From positions 4,304,501 to 4,368,500 of the forward strand of contig NZ_CP062253.1 in NCBI RefSeq assembly GCF_014863585.1: a stretch of 64,000 nt of DNA. Reading direction: 5' to 3'. The notes beneath the pieces are model-generated. The model had not been told where the DNA came from, did no database searches, and saw only the letters and a program-made list of their open reading frames with translations. The first letter of the stretch is position 1; the number at the start of each line of letters is the position of its first letter. Shown here piece by piece: positions 18,860-28,900 of the stretch. Both the position numbers and the translations under genes were made by a program. This DNA comes from Pseudomonas gozinkensis. GTDB taxonomy: Bacteria; Pseudomonadota; Gammaproteobacteria; Pseudomonadales; Pseudomonadaceae.

Positions 18860-19837
18860 ATGAAATTTCGCGCCTACTGCCCCACGGAAGAAACGATTAT
18901 CGATAGTTGGCTGCGCGAAACCGCTGCCCCTTGTGCCGCAAACTTTCGCTCGACTGACATTTTCTCTTCCATCACCAGCGCTGTAGGCCGGGCATTTGAC
19001 GCGACGCGCGAGACGGTGACAGAAGCTGCGGACATCGTCGGAGATAAAGTCGGCAATCTGTATGACGCCACTGTAGAAACGATTTCCGATGCTGCGGACG
19101 TTGTAACTGAAGTAGCCGAAAAGGTCGGTGACGCTGTATCCGATGCCTACAATTCCACCGTCGAAACCGCCTCCAGCGCTGCCGATGTTGTGGCTGACGC
19201 CTACACCTCGGCTGTCGAGTCCGTGGTAGACGCGGCAGACAAAGTGGGTGATGTGCTTGGTGATGCCTACGACTTCACACGTGAAACCATAGCCAGCGGT
19301 TACGACAGCTCTCGTGACTATGTGGCCGAATTCGGCACGTCAATGGCAACCTACTGGAATGCAAAAAAAGAGCTGGAAGAGCGTAAGGAAAAAAACGCGG
19401 AAGCTCGTGGTGAAATGCGCCAGAAAGCCAAGAGTGAAATTCGGGAAAAGCGCTTCACCGAGGCACTGGCAAAAGCCAAGGCCTGCATCGATAGCCACGA
19501 AGCCTACTTCAAGATGCTGATTGCCATGCAAGCTGTCGCCCAGGCAAGTGCTGCCTGCGCCGGGGTGGCCAGCAAAGAAGATAAACAGCAGATCGACGAG
19601 TTCCTGATGGGAATGGGCGGCGGATTCCTCCCAGCGACAGTACAAAGTGCAATAAACCTGCTGTCCCTCAACCCTCCCACGCTCAAAGAAGCTTTCGTTC
19701 GCGCACGAAAAGTCGGCCCCGAGGCGCAGCCATTATTTGAAGAGATCATTGATTTCGTCACGACACTGAATGGCGAAATGAACGTGCCGCAAAAGGCGTT
19801 TCGCTCGGGATGGGCACAGTTGTCTGCCGTTGCTTGA
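18860..19837 (+). CDS. Amphipathic-repeat (LEA/apolipoprotein-like) protein of unknown function
   Basis: A 325-residue protein with no recognised enzyme motif and no signal peptide. Residues ~40-170 are a run of Ala/Asp/Val-rich amphipathic helices with recurring ETVxxAADVVxDKVGDxY-like units, reminiscent of LEA proteins or apolipoproteins that lie on membranes. Residues ~175-215 are a highly charged coiled-coil candidate (KKELEERKEKNAEARGEMRQ). A helical C-terminal domain has cysteines in KACIDSHEAYF and ASAACAGVA. ATG 18860 follows AGGGATTACTT. It is first of three same-strand genes with lower GC than their surroundings. Function is unknown; surface association with membranes is inference. 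Confidence 0.8.
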   Translation: MKFRAYCPTEETIIDSWLRETAAPCAANFRSTDIFSSITSAVGRAFDATRETVTEAADIVGDKVGNLYDATVETISDAADVVTEVAEKVGDAVSDAYNSTVETASSAADVVADAYTSAVESVVDAADKVGDVLGDAYDFTRETIASGYDSSRDYVAEFGTSMATYWNAKKELEERKEKNAEARGEMRQKAKSEIREKRFTEALAKAKACIDSHEAYFKMLIAMQAVAQASAACAGVASKEDKQQIDEFLMGMGGGFLPATVQSAINLLSLNPPTLKEAFVRARKVGPEAQPLFEEIIDFVTTLNGEMNVPQKAFRSGWAQLSAVA

Positions 19838-19850
19838 AAGGAGAAACACC

Positions 19851-21506
19851 ATGACGGATCGAATTGAACGTTTCAAAGCCCGGCAACGTCAGCAAGCAGC
19901 CTTGAGTAACACCGCACGACTTGTCGAATTGCCCGAGTCCGATATCGCTCGACAATTGCTTGAAGAACCCTTGCTCCGTACGACGGAGGACGTGTTTATC
20001 AGCGCTGATTTTTCGGTGGACTTGCACGTTGCCGACGACGAAGCAGAGGCCATTCTCAAAGGGTATTCGCAAACCTTCAACCAGCAACGATTCGATCAGT
20101 TGATCGGAGACAGCAAACGCGAAGTCTTGCAGGCCATCGCGGTGCCTTTCGGTCTGGGCCGCGTGTTGGCGGTGTACGACAAAAAAGGTGGCAACGTCGA
20201 TACCATTAACAATGCGCGAAACAAGGTGTATGCGACCGATGCTGCAGCAGACAAATATGCAGATCTGCCCAAGTACGACTCGAACAAGTTCCATGGGGAC
20301 AAGGCTTACATCGCAAAAAACGCAAAAGACACTCTCGCTCAGAATTCAGGCGTGCTCAAGGACGCCTACACCAACGAAACCTTCAGTCAGAACAAAAACC
20401 ATGACCCGCGTAACCTTGATCACACCATTTCAGCCAATGTGATTCACAACGATGCAGGACGTGTACTGGCCGATGTGGATGGGCCGACGCTGGCCAATGC
20501 AGATTCGAATCTGAACCCGACCAAAAAAGCTTTGAACCAGTCAAAGGGCAAAAAAAACGCCACTCAATTCGTCGAGGAGCTGCAAAAGAACACCCAAAGC
20601 CGCCAGGAAGAAATGCAGCGTTTGTCCGACAAAGAAGAGCTGACGCCCAAAGACGAAAATCGTCTGCGATTACTCAAGCAACAAGAGGCCATCGCACAAA
20701 CCCCCGATTTGCTCCTGGCCAAGGACAAAGCAGCGCGCGAGGCGTATGAAAAGAAGCTCAGTGATGCCTATTACAAAAGCGAAAAATTCAAATCCGACCT
20801 CGCCAAAACCAGCCTGAAGGAAGGCGGCAAGATGGCCTTTCAGCAAGCCTTCGGCGTCATGCTCATCGAATTCTTCAGCGCGACCTTCGACGAAGTTACA
20901 GATCTGTACCGCAATGGCCGATCTCATGAGTCGTTGGTGCCTGAGTTGCGGACACGTCTGGAACGCATTGCGAAGCGAGTCGCAAATCAATGGCAAACAG
21001 CCTTGGCGGCAGGCGGTGGAGGCTTCGTGGCCGGCGTTCTGGCCAACCTGGTGACAACGCTGATCAACGTCTTCGTCACCACGGGCAAACGCGCGGTGCG
21101 CATGTTTCGTGAAGGATTCATGTCACTGCTCAAGGCACTCAAAACGCTGTTGCTGCCCCCGAAAGGGCTCACATTACGTGAGGCGGCACACGAGGCAATC
21201 AAAATCACCTGCGCCGGCGGAGTCATCATCGCTGGAGTCGCACTGGAAGAAATCATCGAAAAACAGATGCTCACGATTCCCGGTCTGGGTGCCTTGGGTG
21301 CGATCTTGTCAGCCGTAATCGTCGGTGCACTGACAGGCCTGGCCAGCACTTTTGTTGTTTATCTGGTGGACAAGCTGGATCTGCTGGGCGTGAACCGAGA
21401 CCGCGAGTTGATCGCGCTCAACGAACAGTCGGATCGAAACCTGCGGCAGGCGATGGCAGAAAACGACAGATTGCTTTTGGAGCTGGAAAGTAGCCTGGCT
21501 ACCTGA
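19851..21506 (+). CDS. Membrane protein with an HNH-nuclease-like block
   Basis: A 551-residue protein starting 13 bases after the previous gene, with GGAG eight bases before its ATG. Residues ~185-236 contain LDHTISANVIHNDAGR, then SNLNPTKKALNQSKGK: an Asp-His pair, a second His-Asn-Asp, and a late Asn-x-Ser-Lys, which is the layout of an HNH (His-Me finger) nuclease. Residues ~240-320 are charged coiled-coil (EELQKNTQSRQEEMQ). Hydrophobic segments at ~385-409, 452-468 and 477-505 should span the membrane, and the tail is again coiled-coil-like. Nuclease activity is an inference from the motif. Its place between an amphipathic protein and an OmpA-domain membrane protein is unusual and suggests a defence or toxin role, unproven. 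Confidence 0.75.
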   Translation: MTDRIERFKARQRQQAALSNTARLVELPESDIARQLLEEPLLRTTEDVFISADFSVDLHVADDEAEAILKGYSQTFNQQRFDQLIGDSKREVLQAIAVPFGLGRVLAVYDKKGGNVDTINNARNKVYATDAAADKYADLPKYDSNKFHGDKAYIAKNAKDTLAQNSGVLKDAYTNETFSQNKNHDPRNLDHTISANVIHNDAGRVLADVDGPTLANADSNLNPTKKALNQSKGKKNATQFVEELQKNTQSRQEEMQRLSDKEELTPKDENRLRLLKQQEAIAQTPDLLLAKDKAAREAYEKKLSDAYYKSEKFKSDLAKTSLKEGGKMAFQQAFGVMLIEFFSATFDEVTDLYRNGRSHESLVPELRTRLERIAKRVANQWQTALAAGGGGFVAGVLANLVTTLINVFVTTGKRAVRMFREGFMSLLKALKTLLLPPKGLTLREAAHEAIKITCAGGVIIAGVALEEIIEKQMLTIPGLGALGAILSAVIVGALTGLASTFVVYLVDKLDLLGVNRDRELIALNEQSDRNLRQAMAENDRLLLELESSLAT

Positions 21507-21629
21507 CCCCCCTCTCTGCCGAGCCAGTTTTAGCTGGCCATCGAACATGGCTCGTCGTTTCACTTGCTTGGTCAATCAAGAAAAACAAACCTGCATGCAT
21601 CGCGTGCAGGCTCTTCCTCAGGAAAACTC

Positions 21630-22868
21630 GTGTCTGAATTACTTGAAACCCTTCAAAAACTTTCCTCCTTTGCAGCCAAATCAACCATTGCACTTGGCAT
21701 TCTTATCACCTGGGGTTACTGCGCTTTCCTGATCAATTTCTTCCCGACCGGCCTCAACCTGGCAGATAGCCTGGTTTTTATTTTCATAGCACTAGGGTTT
21801 GGTTTTTTGTATTCGTACTGGTTGGGAAGCAGCTTTATAGCTTTTAACTTTGCTTTCGCTGCATTCAAAGATAAAAACCTCATCGACAAAGTATTCTCCA
21901 TTTTATTCAGCTTCTTTTTCTTCAGCGCGCTTGCCCTGGTTGCTTACTTCATGCAGGACTGGGCTGCTTTCTTTGCGCCCATCGCCAGCGGATTCATCTT
22001 GTACATTGCAGTAAACCACTGGAAATCCGACCTGTCCGATACAGCTGAAAAACAAAAGCGAACACTGCAACGAATCGTTTTGCTGGTGATTGCCATCATT
22101 ATCCCGGCAGCCATGGTGCCACCGGTTTTCGGCAAGTTCATTGACGGGACCTTTGGCTTTATTGGAGTCCAGCAAAAAGACGTTTCACTGGTGTTAAGCG
22201 AAGAAAATCAAAGAATCATCAGCGACACTGCAAAAGAACTGAACCTCTCGATTTATGGCTGTACGAAGGAGGGAAACCAAACCAATATTGCTCATCACTT
22301 CAATGTCCTCTGGCACGGATTGGGCGAACGCAGTCTTGTACAACTGCTCGCCTACGATACTGAAAGCAAGAAATGGAACAAAAAAATCGCAAAAATCGAA
22401 CTGGATCGCAGCGGCGTTAAAGTCCTGACTCCGGAGAACAAGCGAAATAGTTTCAAGACCTGCTTAACCGTGAACACCGACACGCTTTTCGATATTTACG
22501 ACGACAAAATCAGCGCTAACGGGAAGAAGCAACTCGCTCAATTTACTCAGGAAACCGAACTAAGGCTGGCAGCCGATCATCTGAAGATACTTTCCGCCAA
22601 CATCATCGGCCACACCGACAGAATCCCCGTGCTCAAGCCGGGAGACTCCAATGCGGCCCTGTCCATGCGGCGCGCCGACAGCGTGTATGCAGAGATCAAA
22701 GAACTGTTTTCCGACCTGCCTGAGGCACAAGTAAAACGACTCGGACAAGGCTCGCTGGAACCCAAGTCGACATGCACCAGAGACCTGCCACTCCCTGAAC
22801 AAAAGGAATGCCTGGCGGTAGACCGACGCGTTGAGATCGAACTGAAAGTACAACTAAAAGAGCAATGA
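21630..22868 (+). CDS. Polytopic membrane protein with C-terminal OmpA-like peptidoglycan-binding domain
   Basis: A 412-residue protein starting at GTG 21630, preceded by CAGGAAAACTC; a TTG at 21564 in the same frame is less likely. About six hydrophobic segments fill residues 15-165, followed by a soluble linker and an OmpA_C domain (~280-408). Its conserved residues are visible: NIIGHTDR with Asp330, SMRRADSVYAEI with Arg348, and DRRVEIEL with Arg400, which in OmpA proteins bind diaminopimelate in peptidoglycan. The domain should lie in the periplasm. Zorya ZorB and MotB also join a membrane segment to an OmpA domain, but those have a single helix. It ends the cassette. Confidence 0.8.
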   Translation: MSELLETLQKLSSFAAKSTIALGILITWGYCAFLINFFPTGLNLADSLVFIFIALGFGFLYSYWLGSSFIAFNFAFAAFKDKNLIDKVFSILFSFFFFSALALVAYFMQDWAAFFAPIASGFILYIAVNHWKSDLSDTAEKQKRTLQRIVLLVIAIIIPAAMVPPVFGKFIDGTFGFIGVQQKDVSLVLSEENQRIISDTAKELNLSIYGCTKEGNQTNIAHHFNVLWHGLGERSLVQLLAYDTESKKWNKKIAKIELDRSGVKVLTPENKRNSFKTCLTVNTDTLFDIYDDKISANGKKQLAQFTQETELRLAADHLKILSANIIGHTDRIPVLKPGDSNAALSMRRADSVYAEIKELFSDLPEAQVKRLGQGSLEPKSTCTRDLPLPEQKECLAVDRRVEIELKVQLKEQ

Positions 22869-22907
22869 TCATTCCTTCATACGGATAGCAAACGAAAAGC
22901 AACGATC

Positions 22908-22934
22908 AAAAAAAAGCCGCCCTTGCGGGCGGCT
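22908..22934 (-). terminator. Intrinsic terminator of the autotransporter gene
   Basis: On the minus strand a GCCGCCC-GCAA-GGGCGGC stem is followed by a run of T (the A-run at 22908-22915 on the plus strand). It lies 20 bases after the autotransporter stop. Confidence 0.85.
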
Positions 22935-22953
22935 GAAGTGCTTCGCTCCTGAA

Positions 22954-25900
22954 TCAGAACCCGAGGCTGAAGCTGATGGTCATCGCATGGTCGTTGCTCT
23001 CGTTCGACAGCTGCCCTGAATAGCCGATGCCGAGTTTGCCGGTCGGGCTGATCTGGAAGTCCACGCCTGCTTCGACCACCGCGCTGTCCTTGGCAATCGG
23101 CACGCCCTGGGTGTTGAACGAGGCGCCGCCGTCGATGAAGGTCAGGTCGGCGTCGGGTTTGGTGTCGCCGAAGGCATGCCGCCAGCCGAGCGCCGCACGC
23201 GGGGTGAATTGCCCGCCGTTGGCCAGGGTGATGACCTTGCCGGCGCGCACGCCCAGGGTCGAGAAGGTGATGTCCTGATCGGCCTCGGCGCGCAGGCGGC
23301 CCACCCCGCCTTTTTCCTTGGCCTTGTCACTGTCGTAGTTGACGTATGCCAGGCCGGCGAACGGTTCCAGGGCAATCCCGGCCGCTTCGATGGCGTAGCC
23401 GACTTCACCGAACACCTGAGCGCTGCGCGCGTCGTAGTTGGCCTTCAAGCGGTCGTTGTAGGCGCCGACGCTGACGTCGCGCTTGGTCTCGATGTCGTGC
23501 CAGCTGTACGCCGCGCCGAGGCGCACTGCCAGAGCATCGAATTGCGAGTTGAGGTACGCCGCCAGGTGGTAGCTCTCGACCGTGGCATCCGAGCGACGAT
23601 CATGGGCATCCAGATCGCTGCGGGTGTAGCCGGCGGCCATGCCGACGCGCCATTGGTCATCGATCTGCTTGTCGGTGCCGAGCATGAAGCCGCTCAGGTT
23701 GCGATCCAGTTTCGCGCTGTTGCTGTCGCCGTCCGACTCGCCCCAGGCGCCGAGTGCACGGGCCCAGCCGACCATTTCGCCGTGGCAGCCGTTGCTGCTC
23801 AGCTGATTTTCGCTCGGAGCCAGGGCGCGGCGTGGATCGTCCGGAGCACTGCACGACGGCTGGCGCATACGGTCGTTGACCGCGTCCCGCACGTAGCGCG
23901 AATCCTCAAGGATTGCGCTGGCGGTGCTGGCATGGATTTCACCCGACAGACTGTCGAAGGCGTTACGAGCGCCGGCCACACTGAGGTTGACGAGTTCGTT
24001 CTGCAACGCTGCGCCCGCTGCTCCGTTGCGCATCAACGCCGAGGCAGTGTTGCGCTGGTTGCGGGTGGCCGCGACGTCGACGAACGAGTTGCCGTTGCGG
24101 CTGACTACCAGATTCACCGCGTTAGCGTCATACACCAGCGCCGAGTCAAGGAACGCATACTGCGGCAGATCGGCGGCGCTGAACGTGCCGATCACCCCGC
24201 CTCCGGCGGTGATCAGTGAGTACACGGTATTGCCGGTGAACGGTGCCAGGCTGTTGACCTGCAGACCGCCGCCCAAGGTGGCAGTACCACCGACTGCCAG
24301 TGGTGTGGCGGTCGGCGAGCTGACAGTCAGGGCCAACACACCGTCGGCGGCGTTGGTCAGGTTGCCGGCGACACTCAAGGTGCCAGCCTCGGCACCGGAC
24401 TGCACCACACCATGGTTGACCAACGAACCGACGCTGCCGTTACCGCTCAACCCGGCGCCGTTGGCCACGGTGACCCGCCCGCCGAGCGAAGCCCGGGCCG
24501 AGCGGCTGCCGACCTGCAGCACGCCCTGATCGACCGCAACGGTGCCGCTGAACGGCTGATTGCCGGTCAACAACAGGGTTGCGTCACCCCGCTTGGCCAA
24601 CGCGCCGGTACCACTGAGTACCCCGTTGAACTGACCATTGGCGTTCTGCTGGAACACCAGCGATGCTTTGTTGAGGATGTTGCCCTGCAGGCTGGTGGTG
24701 TTACCGATCAGCGTACCGCCGCTGACCGTGGTCCCGCCGCTGTAGGTGTTGGCGCCGCTGAGGATCAGGGTGCCGGAATCCAGCTTCTCGATGCCGCCAC
24801 TGCCCACCAGCGGTACGGAGATTTCCGCGCTGCCACCGGCATTCACCCGCACGGGTGCGAGACTGCCGTCCGCGCCGTTGACCGGTGTCAACGTACCGCC
24901 GGCGCCCGGAACCAGGCTGTAACCGTTGGTGAGGAACTGCAACCCGGTGAAGTTCTGATTGCCTTGCACGGTGACCGTGCCGCTCTGTCCGCCGAACACC
25001 GCGAACTGACCGCTCGACGCCTGCGCCTGAGTACCGGTCGGATCGGTCCAGTTGGTACCCGGGCCCCACACGCCGCTGCCGCCGCCGATGCTGCCGTCCG
25101 GGTTGGTGGTGCCGCCGTTCCAGAACTGCACCTCACCCGGCGTGTTCTGCACCAGCAGGTTGACCTGATTGGCCAACGCGGTTTGCAGAGTCAGGTTGGC
25201 CGCCGACACTGGCAGGCTGCCGTACACCAGACCGTTGTTGGTCAGGCTGCCGCCGTAGCTGAACAGTTGGTAGACCCCGGTGCCGAAGCCGCCGGCGTTG
25301 CTGATGTTCAGCGTACCGTCGAGGGTCAGGTTGCCGGCGACGTTGACCACGGTTGTGGAGCTGGCGGCCGAGCCGAGCGTGAAGTCCAGGTTGGTGCCGG
25401 AAGACAGTGCCAGCGAACCGACCGACAACGCGGTCGAGTGCCCGCCGCCGAGCAGTGTTGCCCCGTTGGCCAGTTGCACGGCGCCGCCGAGTTGACCACC
25501 GCCACCGAGCTTCGCACCACTGGCAACGTTGACGTTGGCACTGTTGAGCACACCGCTGACGTTCAGCGAACCGGCCTGCACCGCGGTGTTGCCGGTGAAG
25601 GTGTTGTTGCCGGTCAGCAGCAAGGCGCCAGTGCCGGTTTTGTTGAGGGTGCCGGCGCCCGTCAGGTTGCCGGTGTAGCTGCCGTCGCTGTTCTGCTCGA
25701 AGGTCAGCGCCGCGTTATTGACGATGGCGCCTTGCAGGCTGCTGGTGTCGCCACGGGTGCTGCCGCCGTTGAGCGTCGTACCGCCGCTGTAGGTGTTGGC
25801 GCCGCTGAGGACGAGGTCGCCGTTGCCGTTTTTCACCAGACTGCCGCTGCCGGTGATCGCCCCGATCAGGGTGGTGTTCTGGTTGCCGGCCAGGGTCAGT

Positions 25901-28900
25901 TGCGCACCCAGGTTGATGGCGTTGGCCAGTTGCAGCGCAGAGGTGCTGTCGAGGGTACCGTTGCCGAGCACGCTGAGGGCGCCGCTGCTGATCGCGCTGT
26001 TGTTGCCCAGGATCAGCGAGCCGCCGGACAGTTGAGTGCCGCCGCTGTAAGTGTTGCTGCCGTTAAGGGTCAGGCTCGATGCGCCGGTCTTGATCAGACT
26101 GCCGCTGCCACTGACCACACCGCCAAGGGTCAGCGCGTTGGAACCGGTGACGGTGAGTCCGCCATTGAGCACCACATCGTTGGCCAGACTGGCCGCCGTG
26201 TTGCTGTCCAGCGCCGTGCCATTGGCGGCGGTCAACACGCCAGTGCCGAGGGCGGCGTTGTTGCCAACCACGATCTTGCCGCCATTGAGCGCGGTGCCGC
26301 CGGTGTAGCCGTTGGCCGCATTGAGCACCAGGGTGCCAGTGTCGTATTTGCCCAGCGTACCGGCACCGTTGAGCGCGACGCCCACGGTGGCGGTGACATT
26401 CGGATCGACCCTTACGGTCGCATTGCCCAGCGAACCGTCGACCAGATTCAGCGAACCGGCCGTGCCGTTCTGCAGGCTGTAGCCATCGGTGACGAACTGC
26501 ATGCCGGTGATGGTTTGCGCGCCGTTGACCGTGACCGTGCCCGCGGTGCCCTGGAACACTGCGAAGTTGTTGGTCCAGGCCTGATTGGTGGTGCCGTTGA
26601 CGTCGGTCCAGTTGGTGGTGCCAGTGCCCCACGTGCCGCTGCCGCCATCCACCGAACCGTTGGCGACGAGTTGGTTGCCGTCCCAGAACTGCACGGTGAC
26701 GCCCGGTGCGGTGACCAGCAGGTTGATCTGGTTGGCCAGCGCGGTTTGCAGGGTCAGGTCACCCGGGGTGACGCTGCCCGGCACGGTGCCGATCAGCATG
26801 CCGTTGTCGGTCAGGCCGCCGGTGTAGTTGATCAACCGGTACACACCGCTGCCGAAACCGCCGATGTCGCTGACGTTGAGGGTGCCGTCGAGGGTCAGGT
26901 TGCCACCGACGTTGACCAGCGCGTTGCCGCCACCGGACACCGGCGCGCCGAGGCCGACATCGAAGTTGGAGTTGGCGTTGAACACCAGCGAATTCACCGA
27001 CAGGGTGCTGCCGGTAGCGCCGGCCAGATGACCGCCATCCGCCACGGTCACGGTCCCGCCGAGCGAACCGCCGCCGGTCAGGGTGCCGCCGCTGTTGACC
27101 AGCACACTGGCGCTGTCCAGCGAACCGCTGACGTTCAAGGTGCCGGCGTTGACCGTGGTGTTGCCGGTCAGGCTGTTGAGGCCGGTCAGGGTCAGCGTAC
27201 CGGTGCCGAGTTTGCTCAGTTCGCCCGTGCCCGTGAGCACACCGTCAAAAATACCGCTGGCGTTGTTGCCGCCGATGCTCAGCGTGTTGCCGCCGCCGAT
27301 CAGTGCGGTCCCGCTGCCGGTCAGGCTGGCGAGGCTGCCCGAGCCGCCTAGGTTGAGAGTCGCCGCAGCGCCGAGATTGACCCCGGCGTTGCTGCCCAGT
27401 GCCGAGTTGCCCAGGGTGGTCAGGCTGCCGGACTGCACATCGAAGGTGCCGCTGAAGGTGTTGTTGCCGGTCAGCGTCAGGTCGGCCAGACCGTTCTTGG
27501 TCAGGGTGCCGGCCCCGGCGATCACGCCACCGAGGGTCAGGTTGTTGTTGCCCGCCACGCTGAGGTTGGCATTGACGTTTAGGTTGTTGGCCAGTACCAG
27601 CGGCGCCGTGGTGTCGAGGGTCGACGCGCCCGCCACGGTCACCGCGCCGGAGCCCAGGCCTGACGAGGTGCCGAGGGTCACGGTGCCGGCGTTCAGCGTA
27701 GTGCCGCCGCTGTAGGTGTTGATGCCGTTGAGGGTCAGGTTGGAGGCGCCATTTTTGATCAGTCCACCGGTACCGCTGACCACGCCGCTGAGGGCCACGT
27801 CGCTGTTGCCGGTGTTGGTCAGGTTGGCGTTGAGTACCACGTTGTTGCCCAGCGACACCGAGGTGTTGCTGTCCAGCGCCGAGGCACCGGCCACGGTCAG
27901 GTTGCCCAGACCAAGGGCGCCGTTGCTGCCGGCGGTCAGGGTGCCGGCGTTGAGGGTGACGCCACCGAGGAAGTTGTTGGCCCCGCTCAGGATCAGGTTG
28001 GCCGCACCGTTCTTGGTCAGGCTGCCGGCGCCGTTGATCGCGCCTGACAACGTCAGGTTGTTGCTGCCGACGATAGCGAGGTTGCCCGCCAGGTTGATCG
28101 CATTGCCCGCACTGAAGGCGCCACTGGCATCGAGTGTGGTGCCGTTCGCCGCGTTCAGGGTGGCTGAACCCAGCGCGCTGTTCGACGCCAGAACCAGACC
28201 GCCCGCGTTCAGTGCCACCGGCCCGAGGAAGGCGTTGTTGCCGCCGAGGGTCAGGCTGGCCGAGCCGTTCTTGATCAAGCCGCCGGTGCCGGAAATGACA
28301 CCGTTGAGGGTCAGCGCATTGCTGCCGAGCACGGTCAGGTTGCCATTCAGCGTGGCAGCGTTGGCCAGGGTCGCAGCGGTGTTGCTGTCGAGTTGCGTGC
28401 CGGCATTGGCGATCAGCGCGCCAGTGCCCAGTGCGGTGTTGCTGCCGACCACCAGGGTGCCGCCGTCCAGTTGCGTGCCGCCGGTGTAGCTGTTGGCGCC
28501 GTTGAGTACCAGGGTGCCCGCGTCGAGTTTGTTGAGGATGCCGCTGCCGTCGATGTTCACACCGACCGTGGCGGTCACGCCCGGATCGACCCGCATCGCC
28601 GTGGTGCCGCCGGAGCCGTTGACGGCGGTCAGCAGCCCCGATGTGCCGTTGACCACGTTGTAGCCATCGGTGAGGAACTGCATCCCGGTGAACAGTTGCG
28701 TGCCGTTGACCGACACCGTGCCGGCCGTGCCCTGGAACACCGCGAAGTCGCCGGCCCAGGTCTGGTTCACCGTGCCGCTGGAATTGGTCCAGTTGGTGCC
28801 GCCGGCAGTCCATGTGCCGGTGCCGCCATCCACGGTGCCGTTGGCGATCGTCTGGCTGCCGTCCCAGAAACGCAGGTTGGTGTTCGGCGCCGACACGATC

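Noticed and set aside
18860..22868. A standard Zorya system
   Set aside because: The OmpA-domain protein has about six helices where ZorB has one, and there is no MotA-like ZorA or helicase gene. Only a loose analogy remains.
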